Of a stretch of 32,878 nucleotides of DNA, positions 9,921 to 18,823 are shown piece after piece (within the stretch, counting starts at the first letter, position 1; every line of letters begins with the position of its first letter). This DNA comes from Acidimicrobiaceae bacterium (GTDB lineage: Bacteria; Actinomycetota; Acidimicrobiia; Acidimicrobiales; Ilumatobacteraceae). The notes under the pieces were generated by a model, which saw only the letters and a list, made by a program, of their open reading frames with translations, did not search any database and had not been told where the DNA came from. The translations under genes and the position numbers were made by a program. The stretch is from contig NZZV01000001.1 of assembly GCA_002698945.1 (NCBI GenBank), forward strand, positions 1 to 32,878. The letters run 5' to 3'.

Positions 9921-11185
9921 GCCGAGTCCTGCCGGATGAGGCTCTCGTGCTTGGCGACCTCGTCGAGCACCGAACGCACCGCCATGACCGCGTCGTGCTC
10001 CTCGAACTCCTCGAAGATCGCCCGTGCTTCGTGCAGCCGGGCCTTGGCATCGTCGAACGCACCGAGGTGGGCGAGCGCATTCCCCTGATTGGCCAGCACG
10101 CGGGCGCACCCCTGCGGGTCGGCATCCCGGTCGCGATGGGCCAGGACCTCCTCGTACAGCTCGACCGCCTCGGCGATGTTCTCGGCCTGGTGCTTGGACG
10201 GCATGTACACCAATGCGTTGGCGAGGTTGAGCTGGGTGCTCGACCACCGGCCGGGGTGGGTCTCGGGCGTGAAATAGGCGAGCGCCTCGCGCATCGACTG
10301 CACAGCGACGCCGACTCGCAGCTGATCGGACGCCTCGTGCATGGGTATCGTCAGGTAGGCGAGGCCGAGGTTCGCATTGGCGATCGCGAACGTCTCGGGG
10401 GCGGTGTCGGCGGTCACCAACGCCATCGCCTGGTGGTAGTGGTCGATGGCCTTCTGCATGAGCCGCGGCGCGGCTTCGGACATCTCTTGGAACATCGCGC
10501 CCGCGGCGACGTGCAACTCGGCGCGGCTGACGTGGAGGTCGGTCCCGCTCAGCGCGTCGATCGCGGCCTGGAACGTGACCGAGGCGCGCTGCACCCCTCC
10601 CTCGTCCAGTTGTGCGTTCGCGAGCTGGCCCATCAGCTGGCCGGCGAGCGCCGCCGACACAGGTCGGGCGGCCTGGGCACCCTCCTCGAGGTGTTCGATC
10701 GCCGCCGCCGAGTCGCCGCGTTCGAACGCCGCCGTGGCATGCGCAGCGTGGACCATCGCCGCCACCTCCCCGTCAAAGGCGTCGGATGCCGGCGGTGACG
10801 GACGCAGGCCGACCGCGAACCCGAGCGTCTCGACGAGTCCGTGCAACGCCGGATCGCCGGTGACCACTGGGTCGGTGACCAACACCTGGAGCTCGGCCGG
10901 GTCGGGCGCGAGCACGAAGCGATTGATCCGCACGACCGGATCGGCGGGGTCGAGGCGATCGAGTTCGGCGAGTGCAGCATCGGCGTCGCCACCGAGTGCG
11001 CGCTCGTAGTACGCGAGGCCGTCCGGGAAGGCGGACGGCAGCTTTCCGGCGGCCAACGACTCGCGCACCCCGTCATGACCGTCGCCATCGACGATCAGGA
11101 GGAACCCGGCGGGCAGTGGGAACACGCCGAGTGGCTGTGGCCGGCTCAGCAGTGTCCGCGGATCGGTGGTGGAGACATCAACCAT
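9917..11185 (-). CDS. Tetratricopeptide-repeat protein, hydrogenase-associated
   Basis: MVDVSTTDPRTLL...; helical repeats such as ALAYFTPETHPGRWSSTQLNLANALVYMP and ARVLANQGNALAHLGAFDDAKARLHEARAIF. Confidence 0.75.
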   Translation of the reverse strand: MVDVSTTDPRTLLSRPQPLGVFPLPAGFLLIVDGDGHDGVRESLAAGKLPSAFPDGLAYYERALGGDADAALAELDRLDPADPVVRINRFVLAPDPAELQVLVTDPVVTGDPALHGLVETLGFAVGLRPSPPASDAFDGEVAAMVHAAHATAAFERGDSAAAIEHLEEGAQAARPVSAALAGQLMGQLANAQLDEGGVQRASVTFQAAIDALSGTDLHVSRAELHVAAGAMFQEMSEAAPRLMQKAIDHYHQAMALVTADTAPETFAIANANLGLAYLTIPMHEASDQLRVGVAVQSMREALAYFTPETHPGRWSSTQLNLANALVYMPSKHQAENIAEAVELYEEVLAHRDRDADPQGCARVLANQGNALAHLGAFDDAKARLHEARAIFEEFEEHDAVMAVRSVLDEVAKHESLIRQDSA

Positions 11186-11408
11186 TCAGTGGCCCTTCGA
11201 TGTTGCGGTCGGCGCTTTGACGAACCCAGCCGGCTGCGATCCGGGCATGACGCTCGGTCGGGTAGTCGTTGATCCGGCGACGGACGACACCGTCGGGGAA
11301 CACGACCACGATCTCGACGATCCAGCGGCCGCGATCCTCTGACACCAAGGTGTCGACCGCGACCGCCGGCTCGCCGGGGGTCGGGTGGGGATCACCGGAG
11401 GTCGACAC
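11178..11408 (-). CDS. Small hypothetical protein (76 aa) in hydrogenase operon
   Basis: Overlaps neighbouring genes at both ends in an apparently co-transcribed operon; MSTSGDPHPTPGEPAVAVDTLVSEDRGRWIVEIVVVFPDGVVRRRINDYPTERHARIAAGWV. Confidence 0.65.
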   Translation of the reverse strand: MSTSGDPHPTPGEPAVAVDTLVSEDRGRWIVEIVVVFPDGVVRRRINDYPTERHARIAAGWVRQSADRNIEGPLNG

Positions 11409-11715
11409 GGAGTGCTCCGCTGGCGTGGTCCCAGATCGCGGCCCGCTCGCCGACCGGCGAAACGCCGGGCGGGAGCGCTTCCCAGATCAGGGTCGACCGG
11501 TCGCCCTCCTGGTTGCGCTGCTTGAGCAGCAGACCGCCACCCTCGGTACTGACCAGGGGCATCAGCCACAGCTCGCCACCGCGGGCGATCGCGACGAGCG
11601 CGTCCGCCGGGAAGTACGAGCGCGCCACCGCGGCGGACACCCGTAACGAGCCGGCCGCGGTGAACTCGACCGTCGTCGCGGTTCGATCCGCCCGTTGGTC
11701 GGCACCGTGGCTCAC
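11392..11715 (-). CDS. Hypothetical protein (107 aa), hydrogenase-associated
   Basis: MSHGADQRADRTATTVEFTAAGSLRVSAAVARSYFPADALVAIARGGELWLMPL...; overlaps flanking operon genes. Confidence 0.7.
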   Translation of the reverse strand: MSHGADQRADRTATTVEFTAAGSLRVSAAVARSYFPADALVAIARGGELWLMPLVSTEGGGLLLKQRNQEGDRSTLIWEALPPGVSPVGERAAIWDHASGALRVDLR

Positions 11716-12248
11716 CGGTCATCCCACATGCTCCGTATCATCGCGCCGACTCGGTGCATGGCGGTCGCGATGTCGTCGGTGAGCGGCGCACCCGGCTCGG
11801 TCGACGCCGCCTCGACCAGGTACACGACGATGTCGTCCGGATAGTCGTCGCCGAGCAGCCAGCGACCGAACGAGAGCGCGTGGTCCCACCGGAACTGATG
11901 GGTGTGGATGCCATCGAGCGCCGGCAGGTCCTCCAACTCCTCGCCGGGCACGCGGTAGATCGTGCCGGGCGCGGCACCGGTCGCCGCGGCGTCGACGATG
12001 ACCACTCGGGCGGCGCCGCGCATCTTGAACGCGACGTCCATCCCCGCGGTCCCACCGTCGACCAGCGTGACGTCGTCGGGGACGCCCTGCTCCCAGAGGT
12101 GCCGGACGAGCGTGGGGCCCACCGCGTCGTCACCGCGAAGCAGGTTGCCGCAACCGACGACGACGGTCTGCCCGTCGCGATGGGCGCTGAGCGACTCATC
12201 GAGCGCGATCCGGCGCGCTTCGTCGATGGAGAGCCCTGGTCGCGCCAC
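11712..12248 (-). CDS. [NiFe]-hydrogenase maturation endopeptidase (HyaD/HupD family)
   Basis: VVGCGNLLRGDDAVGPTLVRHLW...VDGGTAGMDVAF...VVIVDAAATG; GTG start at 12248. Confidence 0.88.
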   Translation of the reverse strand: MARPGLSIDEARRIALDESLSAHRDGQTVVVGCGNLLRGDDAVGPTLVRHLWEQGVPDDVTLVDGGTAGMDVAFKMRGAARVVIVDAAATGAAPGTIYRVPGEELEDLPALDGIHTHQFRWDHALSFGRWLLGDDYPDDIVVYLVEAASTEPGAPLTDDIATAMHRVGAMIRSMWDDR

Positions 12249-12252
12249 CCCG

Positions 12253-13860
12253 TCAGACCATTCCGTTGATGACGAACTTCGAGAGCTCCTTGCCGGTCTT
12301 GCCGTCGTAGGCGTGCACGGTGCAGACCAGGCACGAGTCGAAGCTGCGTGCGACGTGGCCGAGCTCGACCGGGTCGGACGTGTCGACGATCGGGGCACCG
12401 ACGAGCGCCTGCTCGATCGGGCCGAGCGAGCCGGCGCCGTCGCGCGGACCGATGTTCCATGCGGTCGGGGTGATGACCTGGTAGTTGGCGATCTTGCCGT
12501 CCTCGATCACGATCCAGTCCGACAGCGAACCACGGGCGGCCTCGGTGGACCCGAAACCCTTCCCCGACTCGTGCTCGATCGGCTTGGTGTAGAAGCTCCC
12601 CTGCAGGTCGAGCTCGTCGAGCCATTGACGCGCCCACTTGTAGTACTTCGGGCCCTCGTGCATGCGGGCCAGCTGGCGCGTCATCACCGACGGTCCGATC
12701 CGGCTCATGATGTCGAGGAACAGCGGATCGTCGTCCTGGTGTGGCGCCGCGTCGGGCGCGGCGGCGGCGATGCGTCGTGCGAGCGGACCGGCCTCGAGCG
12801 GGACGTGTCCGACGCCCTCGACGTCGTAGCGGGGTGACTTCGCCCACGAGTACTTGTCCTGCTTGGCGCCGTCGGCCGGATCGATCGGAACGGTCCGACC
12901 CTCCCACGGGTGGAGCAGGCCCGACCCCTCGTAGAACGAGTGGGCGGTGTCCTCTGCGACGCGCATGTGGTCGAATTCGGAGAACTGGCCGTTGACGTAC
13001 ACCCCCGAGCGACCCATCAGAGCGGCGTTGCGGCCCTCGATCGTCGGGTTCTCGTACAGGCCAGGGTCGAAATAGGTGCCGGTCGCGAGATAGTTCCCGA
13101 CGCCCTGTCCGTACGTGTCGAGGCCGACATCCATGCAGTACCGGATGAAGAAGCCGCAGTCGCTGTCGTACTGAGCCTCGTTCTCGTCGACCCAGGCGAG
13201 GACGTCGTCCCACGTCTTGTTCTCGAGCCAGCGGTCGACCGAGCAGCCGAGCCACTGGCCCTCGAGCCACGCCCGGTTCCAGTTCTCGAGGATTGCGATC
13301 GAGCGGCTGACCTCGGCGAGCGTCGGCGCGCACATCACCCCGCCCGGCACCATGAAGCTCGAGTGCGGCCACTGACCGCCGAACATCGCGTAGACCTCGA
13401 CCGGCTTCTGCGAGAGGACGACTCCGGTCTGATAGCTCTCGCCGACGTATGGGGCGAACCGGCGGACCGCTTCGTCGTACATCGGCGACTTGGCGTAGTT
13501 CTTGTTCGTCAGGTCGATCGCGAACAGGGCGTAGAAGTAGCGGGGGATCGACTGCAACGTCTCGCACGCTTGCGCAATGTTGCGGATCAAGGTCGCGTTG
13601 TGCGGCATGTGCGTGGCCCATGCCGTGTCGAGCGCGTAGGCCGACTTGTACAGGTGGCTGCCGCCGCAGATCCCGCAGATGCGTGGGGTGACGATGAGGC
13701 CGGCCTGTGGGTCCTTGCCCTGCAGGATCATCTCGAAGCCACGGAACATCCCGGCCGTCGTCCATGCCGAGCTGACATGGCCGTCGTCGATGGTGACCCG
13801 GACGTCGAGATCGCCCTCGACCCGACCGAGCGGGCTGACACTGAGATCGATGGTGCTCAT
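12253..13860 (-). CDS. hhyL: [NiFe]-hydrogenase large subunit, actinobacterial-type (group 1h/1l-like)
   Basis: L1 motif RICGICGGSHLYKSAYALDTAW; L2 motif DSCLVCTVHAYDGKTGKELSKFVINGMV with a C-terminal extension after His suitable for protease processing. Confidence 0.93.
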   Translation of the reverse strand: MSTIDLSVSPLGRVEGDLDVRVTIDDGHVSSAWTTAGMFRGFEMILQGKDPQAGLIVTPRICGICGGSHLYKSAYALDTAWATHMPHNATLIRNIAQACETLQSIPRYFYALFAIDLTNKNYAKSPMYDEAVRRFAPYVGESYQTGVVLSQKPVEVYAMFGGQWPHSSFMVPGGVMCAPTLAEVSRSIAILENWNRAWLEGQWLGCSVDRWLENKTWDDVLAWVDENEAQYDSDCGFFIRYCMDVGLDTYGQGVGNYLATGTYFDPGLYENPTIEGRNAALMGRSGVYVNGQFSEFDHMRVAEDTAHSFYEGSGLLHPWEGRTVPIDPADGAKQDKYSWAKSPRYDVEGVGHVPLEAGPLARRIAAAAPDAAPHQDDDPLFLDIMSRIGPSVMTRQLARMHEGPKYYKWARQWLDELDLQGSFYTKPIEHESGKGFGSTEAARGSLSDWIVIEDGKIANYQVITPTAWNIGPRDGAGSLGPIEQALVGAPIVDTSDPVELGHVARSFDSCLVCTVHAYDGKTGKELSKFVINGMV

Positions 13861-13875
13861 GATGGTTGGAGTCCG

Positions 13876-14847
13876 TCAGACGACGAACATGTCCTCCTTC
13901 GACCATTCGGGCGCCGCAACCCTGGCTGCGGCGGCATGGGCCATGTATGTCAGGTGGTCGGTGCCCTCGGGCACTTCCTTCGGGATCACGCCGTTGACCT
14001 TCTGGGTCTTGAACACGGTTCCCGGTGCGAGTTCCATGAAGGGGAACTCGGGCTCGGTGCACCCGAGGCACGGCATGCCGGCCCGGGTCTTCGAGCTCTG
14101 CCGGTTCCAGAGGATCCGGTTGCACGGCGAGTGCGTCATCGGCCCCCGGCATCCGAACTCGTAGAACAAGCAGCCGGTGCGGGTTCCTTCGCCGAACGAC
14201 AGCGTCGACTGCTTGTACTCGAAGAACTGGACCCTGGTACAGCCGGTCTGCGTGAACGTCTTGAAGAACGTCTGCGGCCGGTGCAGGTCGTCCAGGGCGA
14301 TGTCGGCCGTTCGCCCGGTCGCGAGCGCCACGAGGATCTGGGTGATCCAGTCGGGGTGCGCCGGACAGCCGGGGATGTTGATGACCGGGAGGCCGGCCTT
14401 CGAGGTGAAGTCGGGGCCCAGGAACCCGCCCTTGGCGCGCTTGTGGAACTGCAGACCGGTCGAGTCGGTGGGATTCGGCGCTGTCGCGGGGACTCCGCCC
14501 CAGCAGGCGCAGTCGCCGATCGCAACGACGATCTTGGCGGCCGCAGCGAGCTCCTCGACCCACTCCTTCATCGGACGGTCGGCGAAGATGTTGTAGCGGC
14601 CGGAGCCGTCGGGCCCCTCGATCACCGTGCCCTCGAACACGAAGATGTCCATCTCGCGTTCGCCGCTGACGCAGTCGCGGAAGATCTTCTGCGCGTTCTC
14701 GCCCAGCTCCATCCCCAGCGACGGATGCCAGATGATGTCGAGCCCGAAGTCGACGATCAGATCGACCACATTCGGTTCGTCGGCGTTGAGGAACGACATC
14801 GTGTTGCCGCTGCATGCCCCTCCGTGGAGCCAGAGCACTGAAGCCAT
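13876..14847 (-). CDS. hhyS: [NiFe]-hydrogenase small subunit, actinobacterial-type
   Basis: MASVLWLHGGACSGNTMSFLNADEPN...IGDCACWGGVPA...GCPAHPDWI...CPCNRIL-like and GMPCLGCTEPEFPF cluster motifs; no Tat leader. Confidence 0.93.
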   Translation of the reverse strand: MASVLWLHGGACSGNTMSFLNADEPNVVDLIVDFGLDIIWHPSLGMELGENAQKIFRDCVSGEREMDIFVFEGTVIEGPDGSGRYNIFADRPMKEWVEELAAAAKIVVAIGDCACWGGVPATAPNPTDSTGLQFHKRAKGGFLGPDFTSKAGLPVINIPGCPAHPDWITQILVALATGRTADIALDDLHRPQTFFKTFTQTGCTRVQFFEYKQSTLSFGEGTRTGCLFYEFGCRGPMTHSPCNRILWNRQSSKTRAGMPCLGCTEPEFPFMELAPGTVFKTQKVNGVIPKEVPEGTDHLTYMAHAAAARVAAPEWSKEDMFVV

Positions 14848-14881
14848 GGTGTTGACGTGTCCTTTCCGATCGGCGGGCCGA

Positions 14882-15409
14882 TCAACCGTTGCGTGCGTCC
14901 AGGCGGCGCCCGAGGGCCCGCGAGATCTCGATGAACATGCCGATACCGCGCTGAACGTCGGGGTCTCTCAGGGCCCGCATCGCGCCGAACGCTCCCTTGA
15001 CCGCCGTGCCCTCGGCCGCAGCCGTCGCGGCTCCCTCGGTGGCGGCCTCGCTCATCATGGACAACAGCTCGATCGTCTCCGGCTTGGTCATCGACGAGTC
15101 GAGGATCGTCTGGAGAGCGGGCGCTGCGGCGGCGAGCTCGCCGGCGATCTTCGTGAGCTCCGAGAGCGTCGGCGCACCCTCCGGCCGGGGGCCGCCCGCG
15201 CGCTGGAGATCGTGGATCCCTTCGACGAAGGAGTCCATGATCGACTCGCTGCGTTCGATCATCCCGCTGAGGCCGAGCACGAGGGTCGACAGCAGCTCGG
15301 CGTTGTCGAGCAGGGTCACCAGGGAGGCAGCGACCGCGGGATCGTCGAGCCGTTCGGCCACGGCATCGATCGGACGGCTCGGCCGGTTCGTCGCTTCGAG
15401 TGACGTCAT
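14882..15409 (-). CDS. DUF1641-family protein, first gene of the hydrogenase operon
   Basis: MTSLEATNRPSRPIDAVAERLDDPAVAASLVTLLDNAELLSTLVLGLSGMIERSESIMDSF...; gene order typical of actinobacterial-type hydrogenase loci. Confidence 0.7.
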   Translation of the reverse strand: MTSLEATNRPSRPIDAVAERLDDPAVAASLVTLLDNAELLSTLVLGLSGMIERSESIMDSFVEGIHDLQRAGGPRPEGAPTLSELTKIAGELAAAAPALQTILDSSMTKPETIELLSMMSEAATEGAATAAAEGTAVKGAFGAMRALRDPDVQRGIGMFIEISRALGRRLDARNG

Positions 15410-15434
15410 GTCATCCCCCTCTGGAATCTGTCCA

Positions 15435-15586
15435 GGGACTTTGGTCCCGAGTATCCCCGACCGCCAACGTACGTCGGTGTGCGCATTGCCGCTATCCAGT
15501 GTGCGTCGCTATTGTCCATCCCCGGTGCACTTCGCGAATAATCACTATCCGTCCAGCGCAGACCTCATCCAGGGAGCGACGACGCC
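15435..15586. promoter_or_regulatory. Divergent control region between the hydrogenase operon and the AraC-family regulator
   Basis: GGGAC-TTTG-GTCCC inverted repeat (15435-15448); CTAT-based repeats gCTATCCAGT (15491), gCTATTGTCC (15508) and aCTATCCGTCC (15544). Confidence 0.45.
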
Positions 15587-16660
15587 GTGACCGCGGCCAC
15601 GGTCACGGGCCGACTGACGCGCCTGCAGAGCCTGAACACACGGCACACGTTCGACGCGCCACGACCACGTCTGCGGCCCCGCGGACTGCCGCCCGCCCTG
15701 GAGCCCCACGGGATCTACGCGGCGGCGAATCCGGCGGAGGCCGCGATGTTCGGTCGCGACCTGCTCGGGGCGCACCGTGTGCACGTCGCCGACGGCGACC
15801 ACGCCGGCTTCGCCTCGTCGTTCCACGCCGTGCTGGTGCGCGACGTCACCCTCGGCTACCTCGACTACACCACCGCGGTTCGGGTCGAGGTACAACAGCT
15901 CCCCGACGACGTTCTGGTGATCGTGCCCGCGAACGGCACCTCGGCGATCGCGATCGGCGACGAGACGGTGCACACGAGCCCGATCCATGCCGCCGTCCCA
16001 CGACCCGGGGCACCGCTGACGCTCGAGTGCGACGCCGACGCCGCCCACCTGATCGTGCGGATCGATCGCGCCGCGCTCGACGTCCACCTCAGCCGCCTGC
16101 TCGGTCGGTCGCTCGCCGCCCCGATCGACTTCGTGCCGGCGTTCGACCTGAGCGCGCCGCGCGCGAACCGATGGAACTTCGCGATCCAGATGCTTCACTC
16201 GGAGCTCTTCGAGCGGGCGTCGCTCGTCCACTCCGGGATCGGCCACGGGCCGCTCGAGGAGTTCCTGATGAGCGCGCTCCTCTTCAGCCAGCCGTCGAAC
16301 TACTCCGACCTCCTGTCGCCGACGTCGGTCGCAGTGCGGCACACGGTCCGAACGGCCTGCGACTTCATCGAACGGAACCTCGGCGCCGACCTCACCGTCG
16401 CCGACATTGCCGGCGCGGCGGGCGTCAGCGTCCGGACATTGCAGCACCAGTTCTCGGAGGATCTCAGCCAGACCGTCACCGGTTTCGTGCGGAGTCGACG
16501 GCTCGAGCGGGCGCGTGCTGACCTGGCCGACAGTGTGCCGGGGTCGGGCGTGACGGTCACCGAGATCGCATCCCGGTGGCAGTTCAACCATCTCGGGCGG
16601 TTCGCCGTCACCTACCGCGAGCGGTTCGGCGAGTCGCCCTCCGAGACACTTCGCCACTGA
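15587..16660 (+). CDS. AraC-family transcriptional regulator
   Basis: C-terminal HTH NLGADLTVADIAGAAGVSVRTLQHQFSEDLSQTVTGFVRSRRLERARADL...VTEIASRWQFNHLGRFAVTYRERFGESPSETLR; GTG start. Confidence 0.92.
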   Translation: MTAATVTGRLTRLQSLNTRHTFDAPRPRLRPRGLPPALEPHGIYAAANPAEAAMFGRDLLGAHRVHVADGDHAGFASSFHAVLVRDVTLGYLDYTTAVRVEVQQLPDDVLVIVPANGTSAIAIGDETVHTSPIHAAVPRPGAPLTLECDADAAHLIVRIDRAALDVHLSRLLGRSLAAPIDFVPAFDLSAPRANRWNFAIQMLHSELFERASLVHSGIGHGPLEEFLMSALLFSQPSNYSDLLSPTSVAVRHTVRTACDFIERNLGADLTVADIAGAAGVSVRTLQHQFSEDLSQTVTGFVRSRRLERARADLADSVPGSGVTVTEIASRWQFNHLGRFAVTYRERFGESPSETLRH

Positions 16661-16705
16661 CGGGTCCGCGAGGGTCCCGATCGCCGACGCCATCGCGCTG
16701 CGGCG

Positions 16706-17623
16706 TCAGGTCTCCGCCCCACCCGGCAGGTGCCGGGCGCCGTTGGCGACGACGAAGTCCCACAGCGCCGACATCGCGGGCGTCGGCGCCGCATGGCGGT
16801 GGCGCAGCACGAACCAACTTCGCAGGATCGGGGTGCCGACGACGTCGAGCACCGCGAGTCGACCGTCGGCGACCTCGGGGGCGACCGTGTGTGAGGACAG
16901 CAGGGCGAGACCCAGGCCGGCCATCACGGCCTGCTTGATGGTCTCGTTGCTGCCGATCTCCATTCCGATCTGCGGCGTTTCGGGGAGTGCTGCGAACATG
17001 CGCTCGGTCAGCGCCCGCGTGCCAGAACCCTCCTCGCGCATCAGGAAGGTCTCCGACGACAGACCCTCGGCCCGGACTCGGTGACGTCCGACGAGCGGAT
17101 GCTCGGGGTGGGCGATCACCACGTGCGGGTGGGGCCCGAACTCGTGCGTGACGAGGTCGAAGGTGGGCGGCGGTCGCCCCATGATGCAGACGTCGATGTC
17201 GAGCGCAGCGAGCGCGGCGATCGTCTCGTCGCGGTTGCCGATCCGGAGCGTCACCTCGATGTCCGGGTGGTCGCCCCAGAAGGCGGCGAGCAGGTGTGGG
17301 GCGAAGTACTTCGCCGTGGACACCGCGCCGAGCGCGACCCGTCCGGTGCGACCCGTCCGGAGCCCTTCGAGGATGTCGTCACACGACCGGATCTCGATCT
17401 CGATGTGGTTCGCGGTCGCGAGTACCTGCTCGCCGGCATCGGTCAACCGGAGCCCTCGCGGCGTACGGAGCACGAGGTCGACGCCGGCGGCACGTTCGAG
17501 GAGCCGGATCTGCTGACCGACCGCGGGTGGGCTGACGTGGAGCTCGCGCGCTGCGGACGAGATCGTCCCGTGCTTGGCCACCGCGACCAGCGAACGGAGC
17601 TGCTTGAGGGTCGCTGCTTCCAC
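16706..17623 (-). CDS. cbbR: LysR-family transcriptional regulator, CbbR-like
   Basis: ATLKQLRSLVAVAKHGTISSAARELHVSPPAVGQQIRLLERAAGVDLVLRTPRGLRLTDAGE; divergent from the CBB operon. Start probably GTG at 17623. Confidence 0.85.
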   Translation of the reverse strand: MEAATLKQLRSLVAVAKHGTISSAARELHVSPPAVGQQIRLLERAAGVDLVLRTPRGLRLTDAGEQVLATANHIEIEIRSCDDILEGLRTGRTGRVALGAVSTAKYFAPHLLAAFWGDHPDIEVTLRIGNRDETIAALAALDIDVCIMGRPPPTFDLVTHEFGPHPHVVIAHPEHPLVGRHRVRAEGLSSETFLMREEGSGTRALTERMFAALPETPQIGMEIGSNETIKQAVMAGLGLALLSSHTVAPEVADGRLAVLDVVGTPILRSWFVLRHRHAAPTPAMSALWDFVVANGARHLPGGAET

Positions 17624-17660
17624 CGGTCGCACGATAGGCCGTCGCACGGCCGGACGAAAG

Positions 17661-17710
17661 TCATCCTTTCGATCAACCAAGAATTGTTGTTCTTTACTTT
17701 CCACGGTCGA
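17661..17710. promoter_or_regulatory. Candidate CbbR operator/promoter in the cbbR-fbp intergenic region
   Basis: AT-rich patch in a GC-rich context: TCATCCTTTCGATCAACCAAGAATTGTTGTTCTTTACTTTCC, with CAAC-N8-GTTG inverted half-sites at 17674-17689. Confidence 0.45.
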
Positions 17711-17776
17711 CCCCATCATGATCACACGACCGCAGCCGGGTCGAACCCGAACCGGCACGACGACGAAGGACCGGCG

Positions 17777-18820
17777 TTGATCAGGACGACAGACGACCAC
17801 ACCGTGCCCGAGCTCACCGATGTGGCACCCGAGGTGGCGACCACCATCCAGGCGGTCGCCCGGGGCGTCGCCCGGCTCGCCGCGATCCTGTCCGGACCGG
17901 CGACGGCGACCACCGCCGGTCGACGCAACGCTTCGGGCGACGCGCAGACGCCGCTCGACCTCGTGGCCCACGACCTGTTCGTCGACGTCTTGCGCGAGGC
18001 ACCCGTGCGTGCGGTCGCGTCGGAGGAGGCGGACGATCCCGTGCTGCTCGATCGTGATGCTCCGCTCGCGGTCGCGATCGACCCGCTCGACGGCTCGTCG
18101 AACGTGGCCATCAACGCGCCACTCGGCACGATCTTCTCGATCGTCGATGCGACGGCGACCGATCCGGGTGCTGTGCGCCGCGGAGCTGACGACCACGACG
18201 CGCCGTTCCTCGGAGACGGATCACGGATCGTCGCCAGCGGGTTGGCTCTGTTCGGGCCGAGCACGATGCTCGCGATCGCGGTCGCCGGCAGGGTCGGCGT
18301 GTACCGCCTCGACTCCGGTTCGGACCGCTACGAGGTCGAGACACCGCACCTCGAGGTACCAATCGACGGAGCGGAGTACGCCATCAATGCATCGAACTAC
18401 CGCCACTGGGCGCCCGAGGTCCGACGGTACGTCGACGACCTCGTCGCCGGGTCGGAAGGACCCCGTGGCACCAATACCAACACGCGCTGGGTCGCCGCGC
18501 TCGTGGCCGACGCCTACCGGATCCTGGTTCGCGGCGGCATCTACCTGTACCCCGCCGACCGACGTGACGGCTACGAGCACGGACGGTTGCGGTTGCTCTA
18601 CGAGGCGTATCCCGTCGCCCACCTGATCGAGACCGCCGGAGGCAGCGCGTCCGACGGCGAGCGTCGCATCCTCGATATGCCGGTGAGCGATCTGCACCAA
18701 CGCACGCCGCTCGTGTTCGGATCTGCCCGCGAGGTCGAACGGGTCGCCGACTATCGGACCGCTCGCGCCGACGGCGACCGCGCCCCCCTGTTCACGAACC
18801 GCGGGCTGTTCCGGAGCTGA
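17777..18820 (+). CDS. fbp: Class I fructose-1,6-bisphosphatase
   Basis: AIDPLDGSSNVAINAPLGTIFSI...NASNYRHWAPEVRRYV...TRWVAALVADAYRILVRGGIYLYPAD...YEAYPVAHLIETAGG; TTG start likely. Confidence 0.93.
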   Translation: MIRTTDDHTVPELTDVAPEVATTIQAVARGVARLAAILSGPATATTAGRRNASGDAQTPLDLVAHDLFVDVLREAPVRAVASEEADDPVLLDRDAPLAVAIDPLDGSSNVAINAPLGTIFSIVDATATDPGAVRRGADDHDAPFLGDGSRIVASGLALFGPSTMLAIAVAGRVGVYRLDSGSDRYEVETPHLEVPIDGAEYAINASNYRHWAPEVRRYVDDLVAGSEGPRGTNTNTRWVAALVADAYRILVRGGIYLYPADRRDGYEHGRLRLLYEAYPVAHLIETAGGSASDGERRILDMPVSDLHQRTPLVFGSAREVERVADYRTARADGDRAPLFTNRGLFRS

Positions 18821-18823
18821 CCG

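Noticed and set aside
11738-14815. 1025-aa minus-strand ORF overlapping the hydrogenase genes, and similar long ORFs (12910-14841 +, 5526-7637 +, 25863-28250 -, 18221-19762 -, 20260-21771 -, 705-2384 +)
   Set aside because: High-GC shadow ORFs with Arg/Pro/Ala- or Asp/Val/His-rich composition, overlapping clearly recognised genes in another frame.
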